The notes beneath the pieces are model-generated. The model did not search any database. It was not told the DNA's origin and worked only from the letters and a program-made list of their open reading frames with translations. Source: Streptomyces uncialis (lineage in GTDB: Bacteria; Actinomycetota; Actinomycetes; Streptomycetales; Streptomycetaceae). From it: a DNA stretch of 64,000 bases. A program made the translations under genes and the position numbers. Position 1 is the first letter of the stretch. The number at the start of each line of letters is the position of its first letter. This document shows positions 1 to 9,600 of this stretch, in pieces. The stretch lies in contig NZ_CP109583.1 in NCBI RefSeq assembly GCF_036250755.1, positions 8,922,001 through 8,986,000 on the forward strand, written 5' to 3'.

Positions 1-1
1 C

Positions 2-634
2 CGGCTGCTGCGCCCCGACACCGGGCAGGTACGGCTCGACGGCCGGGAGGTCGGCGCCTACGCGCCCAAGGCACTGGCCAAGCAACTCGGCTTCCTGCCG
101 CAGGACCCGCTGGCCCCCGAGGACATCTTGGTCCGGCAACTCGTCGGCCGGGGACGCTTCCCCCACCAGTCGCTGCTGGCCCTGTGGTCACCGCACGACG
201 AGGAGGCCGTCACCGGGGCGATGGACGCCGCGGGCGTCACCGACCTCGCCGACCGGCCCGTGCAGGAACTGTCCGGCGGACAGCGGCAACGCGTGTGGAT
301 CGCCATGGTCCTCGCCCAGGAGACGCCCTGTCTGCTGCTCGACGAACCGACGTCGTTCCTGGACATCACCCACCAGTACCAACTGCTCGGCCTGCTCGCC
401 CGGCTGCGCGACCAGGGCCGCACGGTGATCGCCGTCCTGCACGACATCAACCAGGCATGCCGGTTCGCCGACCACCTGGTCGCCATGAAGGACGGCCGGG
501 TGGTCGCCGAGGGTGTCCCCGCCGACATCGTGGACGCCGTGCTGATCAAGGACGTGTTCGACCTGCCGAGCGTCATCGTCCCCGACCCGGTGACCGATAC
601 GCCGATGGTCGTCCCCACACTTCAAGGAGAGTAA
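2..634 (+). CDS. Iron-siderophore ABC transporter ATP-binding protein (5' end outside window)
   Basis: This is the nucleotide-binding subunit of a FecE/FepC-type importer that powers uptake of a ferric siderophore through a membrane permease. The first codons are beyond the window, so Walker A is not visible. What is visible is the signature motif LSGGQRQRVWIAM, Walker B and D-loop CLLLDEPTSFLDI, and the H-loop in VLHDINQA, all in the order and spacing of this family. The stop lies two bases before the TTG start of the NRPS, and the NRPS ribosome site (aaggagag) sits inside its last codons, so the two are certainly co-transcribed. The pairing with an NRPS and a DAHP synthase is the main argument that the peptide is a siderophore. 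The family assignment is firm; the substrate is inferred. Confidence 0.9.
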   Translation, partial: RLLRPDTGQVRLDGREVGAYAPKALAKQLGFLPQDPLAPEDILVRQLVGRGRFPHQSLLALWSPHDEEAVTGAMDAAGVTDLADRPVQELSGGQRQRVWIAMVLAQETPCLLLDEPTSFLDITHQYQLLGLLARLRDQGRTVIAVLHDINQACRFADHLVAMKDGRVVAEGVPADIVDAVLIKDVFDLPSVIVPDPVTDTPMVVPTLQGE

Positions 635-635
635 G

Positions 636-3600
636 TTGAGCACCGCACGCGTGCCCTCGGACGGACTGCTCGCCCTGACCAGCGCCCAGTTGGGCATCTG
701 GAACGCGCAGCGCCTCGAACCCGACTCGCCGTACTACCTGGTCGGCGACGTGGTGGAGATATCCGGCGACCGGCCGGTCGACACCGACGCGCTGGCCGAG
801 GCGGTCCGGGCCACCACCGAGGAGGCCGAGAGCCTGCGGCTGCGGGTCCACGACACCCCCCAGGGGCCGCGCCAGAGCGTCGACGGCCGGCCGGTCGAGC
901 GGCCCGGGGTGGCCGACGTCAGCGGCGAGGCCGACCCCGTCGCCGCGGCCCACGCGCTCGTCGCCGCCGAGCGGGCACGGGCGGGCGAGGAATGCCGGGG
1001 CATGGTCGACCGGCCGCTGTACGCGCGTACCGTCATCCGGCTGTCCGACCGGGAGGTCTGGTACACCCAGCTCGGCCACCATCTGGTCTTCGACGGCTAC
1101 ACCGCCGCGATGCTCGCCCGCCGCACCGCCGCCCACTACACCGCCCTGGTCAACGGCACCGAACCGCCCCCGTCGTCCTTCGGCAGGTTCGCCGACCTCG
1201 TCGCCGCCGACCGCGCCTACCGGGACAGCGACCGCGGCGCCGAGGACCGCGCCTACTGGGTCGAGCGGTTCACCCCGCTGCCCGACCTCGGCGACACGGA
1301 CACCGCCGCCGGTCCGCCCGAGCACACCGTCACGGCCCGCGCCGTCGTCCCGCCCGGGGAGACGGCCCGGCTGCGCGCGTTCGCCGACCGGGAGGGCGTC
1401 ACCTGGGGCGAGGCGCTGATCGCCGTCTACGCCGCCTTCCTGCACCGCGTACTGGGCGGCACCGACGTGGTGTTCGCGCTGCCGCTGATGTGCCGGGCGG
1501 GCTCGGCCGAGCTGCGCACCCCGTCCATGGCCGTCAACGTACTGCCGTTACGCGTGAGCGTCCGCGGCGGCGACGGACTCGGGGAACTGAGCCGGCGGGT
1601 CGCCTCCGCCATGCGCGGGATGCGCGAGCACCAGCGCTACCGGGGCGAGGACCTGCCCCGGGACCTCGGCGCGCCCGGCGCGGGCGCGCTGCTGCACGGA
1701 CGCGGGATCAACCTCAAGGCGTTCGACCTGGCGATCGACTTCGCCGGGTCGACCGGGGTGATGCGCAATGTCGCGGGCGGCCCGCCGGAGGACATGGGGC
1801 TGAGCGTCCTGCCGACCCGCGACGGCGGACTGCTGCTCGGCTTCGAGGCCGACGCCCGCGGCAGCGACCAGGCCGCCGTCGACGGCAAACTGTCCGGCCT
1901 GCGCACCCTGCTCACCGCACTGGTCGACGGCCTGCCCGTAGGACGGATCGCCCTGGCCGAGGACGTGGACCGGCTCCTGACGGACTGGTCCCCGCCCGCC
2001 CTGCCCGGCACCCCGGTCGACGCGCCGACCGCGTTCGACGCCATGGCCGCCGCGCGTCCGGAGCACACCGCCCTGGTGTGCGGCGACGAACGGCTGTCCG
2101 CCGCGCTGCTGGCGGACCGGGTGCACCGGCTCGCCCGCGCGCTGCGCGCCCGCGGCATCGGACCCGACGACATCGTGGCGCTGGCGCTGCCACGCTCCGC
2201 CGACTCGGTGGTCGCCCTGCTGGCGGTGATGGACGCGGGCGCCGCGTTCCAGCCCCTGGACGCCGCCCATCCGCCCGAGCGGCTGCGCGAACTGATCGCC
2301 GACACCCGCCCCGCGCTCGTCCTCGTCGGTGGCACCGGACCCGGGTCCGGTGCCACCGACGGGATCGACGGACCGCCCTGGGCCACCCTGACCGACGGCG
2401 CGATCGACGGACTGCCCTGGGCCACCCTGGCCGACGAGGCCGCCGCGCTGTCCGGCGCGCCGCTCACCGCCGACGAACTCGCCGCGCCACGCCACCCCGA
2501 GCACCTCGCCTATGTGATCCACACCTCCGGGTCCACCGGGCGGCCCAAGGGCGTGCTCGGCCGGGTCGGCGGCCTCGCCGCCCTGCTGCACCACCAGCGC
2601 TCCACGGCCGTCGCACGGGCCGAACGGTCCGCGGGCAGGCCGCTGCGCGCCGCCCACACCTACTCGTTCGCCTTCGACTCCGCCCTCGAACACCTCGTAT
2701 GGCTGCTCTGCGGCCACGAACTGCACGTCTACGACGCCGGGACCGCCCGCGACGCCGACGCCCTGCTCGCCGCGTTCACCCGCGACGGCATCGACATCGT
2801 GGACACCACCCCGTCGATGGCCGCGCCGCTCCTCGACGGCGGACTGCTCGACCTGCGCCCCACCCTGCTCGTCCTCGGGGGCGAGGCGGCGCCGCCCGCG
2901 CTGTGGCGGCGGGTCGCCGGATCGGGGATCGCCGCACGCAACATGTACGGCCCCACCGAGGCGTCCGTCACCAGCACCACCGCGCCGATCACCGGCGAGG
3001 AGCCGCTGATCGGCCACCCGCTCGCCGGCACCCGGGTCCGCGTACTCGACCACGCGTTGCAGCCGGTGCCGCACGGCACGGCGGGCGAGCTGTACCTGGC
3101 CGGGCCGCATCTGGCCCGCGGCTACCTCGGCAGGCCCGGCGCGAGCGCCGAACGGTTCGTCGCCGACCCGTTCGGCCCGCCCGGGACCCGGATGTACCGC
3201 ACCGGGGACCTGGCCCGCTGGGTGCCCGGCCAGGGCCTTGAGTACCTGGGCCGCGGCGACGGACAGCTCAAGATCCGCGGCCACCGGGTGGAGACGGGCG
3301 AGGTCGAGGCCGCGCTGGGCGCCGTGCCCGGGGTCACCGCGGCGGCCGTCACCGTCCGCTCGTCCCGGCTGATCGGCTACGTCGTGTCCGCCTCCGTCAC
3401 CGGGGACACGGTCCGCGCCCGGCTGGCCGAACGGCTGCCCGACCATATGGTGCCCGCCGCGGTGGTCGTCATGGACGCACTGCCGGTCACCCCCAACGGC
3501 AAGCTCGACCGGGCCGCCCTGCCCGCGCCCTCGTCGTCCGGCGGCGGCCGTGAGCCGGTCACCGAGCGGGAACGGCTGCTGTGCGCGGTGCTCGCCGAGG

Positions 3601-6600
3601 TGTTCGAGGTCGACCGCGTCGGCGTGGACGACGACTACTTCGCCCTCGGCGGGGACAGCATCACCGCGATCACCGTCAGCAGCAGACTGCGGGCGCGCGG
3701 CATCGAGCTGCGGCCCCGGGACCTGCTGGCCCGCCGCAGCTTCGCCTCCCTCGCCGCCTCCGCCGCACTCGTGCGGGACGCGCCCGAGCCGCTGGACGAG
3801 CCGACCGGGCCGGTGCCCGCGCCGCCCATCGCGCGCGGTCTGCTCGACCCCGCCCCGGACATCGACACCGTCGCCGGATACGCGCAGTGGACCGCCCTGC
3901 ACATCGACGCGCTCACCCACGACGACCTCACCGCGGGCGTCCGGGCCGTGCTCGACCGGCACGACGCCCTGCGCCTGCGGATCACCGACGAGGGTGACGG
4001 CCACGGCCTGGACGTCCTGCCCCGGGGCGCCGTACCGGCCGTCGTCGGCGAGACCCACGGGGAGGACGTGACCGCCCTGGCCCGCCGCCTCGCGGGGGAA
4101 CTCGACCCTCGCGCGGGCGACCTGCTGCGGGTGTCCCTGCTCCGCACCGGCGACGGCACACCCGACCGGCTCGTCGTCGTCGTGCACCACCTCGCCATGG
4201 ACGGGGTGTCCTGGCGCGTCCTGCTGCCCGACCTGCGCACGGCGTGCACGGGCGGCGCCCTCGAACCCGCCGGGACCTCATGGCGGCGGCACGCGACGCT
4301 CCTCGCCGAACAGGGCGAGTCCGGTGCGCGCCGCGGCGAACTCGACCACTGGCGGACCGCGCTGGGCGCCGCCTCCCGGCTCGGCGCCCGCCCGCTGGAC
4401 CAGAAGCGGGACACCGTCTCCACCGCCCACCGGTCGCTCACCCTCGCCTCGCCCGAGGTCACCGAGGCGCTGCTGACCACCCTGCCCGCCGCCTACCGCG
4501 CCGGTGCCGACGAGGTGCTGCTGGCCGCGCTCGTGCTCGCGCTGCGCGACCGGGGCGCCCACGACGACGCCGTGACCGTCACCATGGAGGGCCACGGCCG
4601 CGAACACCTCGACCTGGCCCGTACCGTCGGCTGGTTCACCAGCGAGTACCCGGTCCGCGTCCCCGCCTCCGGCGAGGTCGGGCAGGTGCTGCGCGCGGCC
4701 AAGGAGGCCAAGCGCGGCGTCCCCGACGGCGGCATCGGCTACGGCGTCCTGCGCACCCTCGACCCGGTGGCCGGCCCCGAACTGTCCGCCGTCCCCCCGC
4801 CCGACGTGCTGCTGAACTACCTCGGCCGGTTCGCCCCGCTGCCCGGCACCGGATGGCGACTGCCCCAGCAGGACGCCTTCTCCGTCATCGAGCCCGACGG
4901 CAAGGCCCTGGAACAGATACTCGCCCTCAACTGCTTCGTCCACGAGGAGGGCGGGCCCCGGCTCGCCGTCGAATGGACGGCCGCCACCGAGGTCCTCGGC
5001 CCCGAAGCCGTCGCCGCCCTTCAGAGCGCCTGGAACGCCGCGCTGGACGCCCTCGCCGCGCACGCCCTCGGCACCCCCGGCGGGCTCACCCCGTCGGACC
5101 TGCCGCTGGTCGACCTCGACCAGGCCGCCATCGACACCCTGGAGAGCCACGACGCCGTCGGCCGGATCGCCGACGTACTGCCCGCCACCCCGCTCCAGGT
5201 CGGCCTCACCTTCCACACCCTGGTCCGCGACGACCACGACACCGACGTCTACGTCGTCCAGGCCCTCACCACCCTCGTCGGCGCCCTCGACCCGGACCGG
5301 ATGGCCGACGCCGCCCGCGAACTGCTGCGCCGCCACCCCGCGCTGCGGGTGTACCTCGCCCCCGCCGGGGACGGCGTGGTGCAGGTGATCCCCGCCGATG
5401 TCGCCCTGGAATGGCGCCGGGACGACGCGTTCCCCGAGGCCGCCCGCGCCGAGCTGGAGCGCCCGTTCGACCCGGCCAGGCCCCCGCTGATCCGCTTCCT
5501 GCTCTCCCGGGTCGGCCCCGCCGAGCACAAACTGGTGATCACCAACCACCACGCCCTGCTCGACGGCTGGTCCATGCCACTGGTCGGCCGCACCCTGCTG
5601 GGCATCTACGCCGAACTCGGCGGCGGCCCCGCCGTACCCGCCGCCCCGCCGCTGTCGGAGTACTTCCGCTGGCTGGCCGGCCGGGACCACGACGCGTCCC
5701 TCACCGCGTGGCGCGACGCCCTCGCCGGGGTCGACGACGCTACCCGGCTGGCCCCCGCGAGCACCGTCACCGGAGTCGAACGGCCCGGCCGGGTGACCGT
5801 CGCGCTCGGCCAGGAGTTCAGCGACCGGCTGCGCGCGTTCGCCCGCGAACAGGGCGTCACCCTGACCACCGTGCTCCAGACGGCCTGGGGCCTGCTCCTC
5901 GGCAGGCTCACCGGGCGCCGCGACGTCGTGTTCGGCTGCCCGGTCTCCGGACGGCCCGCCGAGGTCGACGGCGTCGAGTCGATGATCGGCCAGCTCGGCA
6001 CCACCATCCCGGTACGCGTGCGGCACACCCAGGACCGCACGGCACGCGACCTGCTCGCGGACGTGCACGCCGAGAGCGTCGCACTGGCCGAACACCACCA
6101 CGTCGGCCTCCCGGAGATCCAGCGGGCGGTGGGCATCGGCGAACTCTTCGACACGATGCTCGTGATGGAGAACTTCCCGCTCTCCAGCCGCAAGCGCACC
6201 CCCCTCGCGCCCGGACTCGACCTGGCCGGGGTGGACATCACCGACGCCACCCACTATCCGCTGACCGTGATCGTGATCCCCGACGACGAGATCACGATCG
6301 GCCTCGGCTACCAGCCGCGCGCCTTCGACGAGCCGACCGTGCGCGACTGGGGCCGCTGGCTGCGCAATCTGCTGCGCGAGATCGTCGACGACCCGGCGCG
6401 GCCCGCGATCCGGCTGCCCGCCCTCGACGCGGACGAGCGGGAACGGATGCTGCGCACCGGCACCCGGATCGTGCCCGCCAAGGCCCGCGGCCACTGGCTG
6501 GAGGAATTCGCCGCCTGGGTACGCCGCAAGCCCCACGCCGAGGCACTGGTCTGCCGCGACCGCAGCCTCGACTACGCCGGACTGGACCGCGCCGCCAACC

Positions 6601-9600
6601 GGCTCGCCCACGCGCTGATCGCCCACGGGGTACGTCCCCAGGACCCCGTCGCGGTCCTCCTCGGACGCGACATCGAGATGACGGTGGCCCTGTTCGCGGT
6701 GGCCAAGGCGGGCGCCGTGTACGTACCGCTGGACCCGAGCTATCCACGGGACCGGCTGGCCTACATGTTCGACGACATCGCCCCGGCCGCCGTCCTGACG
6801 ACCGGCGCCGAACTGCCCGTCGACCGGGCCGTCCCGGTACTGCGGCTGGACGACCCGGCCACCCTCGCCTCCGCACCCGACACCGACCCGGCCGAGGCAC
6901 GCGCCACCCTCACCGACGACGCGCTCGCCTATGTCATCTACACCTCCGGCACCACCGGGCGGCCCAAGGGCGTCGGTGTGACCCATCGCGGGGTACCCGA
7001 CCTGATCGCGCTCCAGGAAGAGGTCGTCGGGATCACCGAGCACGACCGGTATCTGCACTTCGCGTCGACCAGCTTCGACGTCGCGTTCTGGCAGACCATG
7101 GTGCCGCTGCTGTCCGGCGGGACCTCCGTCATCGCACCCGAGGAGGTCCGCGTCCCCGGTGACGAACTGCTCGACTACATCACCGAGCACCGGGTGACCG
7201 GGGTGAACCTGCTGCCGTCGTTCCTCGCCGCGATGCCCGACGACCGCACGGTCGACCCCGACGTGTTCTTCATGGTCGGCGCCGAACGCCTCGACCCCGA
7301 GCTGGCCCGGCGCTGGGGCGAGGGCCGCAAGGCGCTGTTCAACGCCTACGGGCCCACCGAGGTCACCATCAACTCCGTCACCTGGCGCTACGACCCGGCC
7401 GACCCCGGACCCCTGCCGATCGGCCTGCCCGACCCCAACGTCCGCGCCTATGTCCTCGACGGCGGACTCCAGCCGGTCGGCACCTCGGTGACCGGCGAGC
7501 TGTATCTCGGCGGTCCCAGCCTGGCGCGCGGCTACCTCAACCGCCCCGGTCTGACCGCCGCCGCGTTCGTCGCCGACCCGTACGGCCCCCCGGGGACCCG
7601 GATGTACCGCACCGGCGACCTGGTGCGGTGGCGGGCCGACGGACAGCTCGTCTTCCTCGGGCGCGCCGACCACCAGGTCAAGATCCGCGGCTTCCGCGTC
7701 GAACTGGGCGAGATCGAGTCCACCCTCACCCGCCACCCCGGCGTACGCGCCTGCGCCGTCGTCGTCCGCGACGGCAGGCTCGTCGGCTACGTCATCCCGA
7801 CCGACGACACCGACCTCGACCCCGCGGCGGTACGCGCGCACCTCGCCGCCGAACTGCCCGACCACATGGTGCCCACCGCACTCGTCCCCATCGACCGGCT
7901 CCCGCTGAGCCCGAGCGGCAAACTCGACGCCGCCGCGCTCCCGGCCCCCGAGGCCGCGGCCACCGCGCGTCGCGAACCCGCCACCGAGGCCGAAGCCGTA
8001 CTGCTCGGAGTGTTCCGGGACATCCTCGGCACCGACGACATCGGCCCCGACGACGACTTCTTCACCATCGGCGGCGACAGCATCGTGTCCCTGCAAGTGG
8101 TGTCGCGGGCCCGCCGCCAAGGACTCGGCCTGACCGCCCGCGACGTGTTCGAGGGCGAGACCGTCGCCGGGATCGCGGCGCTCGCCCGCGCCCTCGACCA
8201 CGACGAGGCCCCCGCCGTCGGCGACGCGCCGCTGACCCCGCTCATGCGGGACCTGCTGCGCCGCGCCGGGACCGCCGCCGACGGGTTCTGCCAGTGGGTC
8301 GAGCTCAGCGTCCCCGCGGGCGGCGACGAGACGGCCTGGCGGACCGTGCTCGACGCACTCCTCACCCGGCACGACGTACTGCGCGCCCACCTGGCCGACG
8401 ACATGCTCCGCATCCCGCCCGCGGGCGCCGTCACCGGCGCCGACGTGCTCACCCGCGTCCCCGCCAACGGCGACCTGCGGACCCTCGCCGACGCCCGCAC
8501 CGCCGAGGCCCGCGACACGATGGACCCCCGCACCGGTCCGCTGCTGCGCGCCCTGTGGCTGGACGCCGGACCCGCCCGGCCGGGCAGGCTCGTCCTGATC
8601 GCCCATCACCTGGTCGTCGACGGGGTGTCCTGGCGCGTCCTGCTGGACGACCTCCAGCACGCCCACTCCGGCGGGACACTGACCCGGCACGGCCAGTCCT
8701 TCCTCGGCTGGGCGCGCTCGCTGCGCGACGCCGACCGCCGCGCCGAACTGCCGCACTGGGAGCGGATGACCGCCACCCCGGCGCTCACCCGCCCGCTCGA
8801 CCCCGCCCGGGACACCGTCGCCACGGCCACGCACCACGAGATACGGCTCGACACCGGCACCACCCGCGCCCTGATCACCACCCTGCCCGCCGCCCACCGC
8901 ACCACCCCCGACGCCGTGCTGCTCACCGCGCTCGCCCACGCCGTACGGGCCTGGCGCGGCCGATCCGAACTGCTCGTCGCGCTGGAGAGCCACGGCCGCC
9001 CCACCCAGGTCGACCTGTCCCAGACCGTCGGCTGGTTCACCGCGATCCACCCCGTACGGCTCGACGCCGACGACGACATACGGGCCGTCAAGGAACGGCT
9101 GCGCGCCCAGGGCGACGGCCTCGGCCACGGCATCCTCACCGCCGCCGGCCTGCTGGACCCCGTACGCCCGGAGGTCGCCTGGAACTACCTCGGCCAGTTC
9201 CCCGGCGCCCCCACCGACGAGACACCCTGGCAGGCACCCCCGGACGCCGACCCGCTCGGCTCCGGCGGCTCCGACACCCTGCCCCTGCCCTACGCCCTGA
9301 TGGTCAACGCCCTCGTGCGCGACGACGCGCTCGGCGTCCGGATCACCTGGCCCTCCGCACTGTTCACCACCGCCGAGATCGAGGAACTGGCCGCACATCT
9401 GCGGACCGCGCTGCTGCACACCGCCGCCGCACCGGAGATCCTGGCACTCGACCGCGACCGGGCCGCCGAGGTGCAGCCGCTCACCCCGCTCCAGGAGGTG
9501 ATGCTGCGGCACTCCCGCACCGAACGCCCCGACCCGTACACCGTGCAGTCGGCCTTCACCCTCGCCGGGACCCTCGACCCCGACGCCCTGCGGGCCGCGG

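Noticed and set aside
601..640. Search for an iron-box (DmdR/IdeR site) before the NRPS
   Set aside because: The gap between the ABC ATPase stop and the NRPS start is one base; no TTAGGTTAGG-like site is present. Any iron control lies left of the window.
1548..4190. An 880-codon minus-strand frame
   Set aside because: Antisense to the first NRPS module and free of any recognisable domain.
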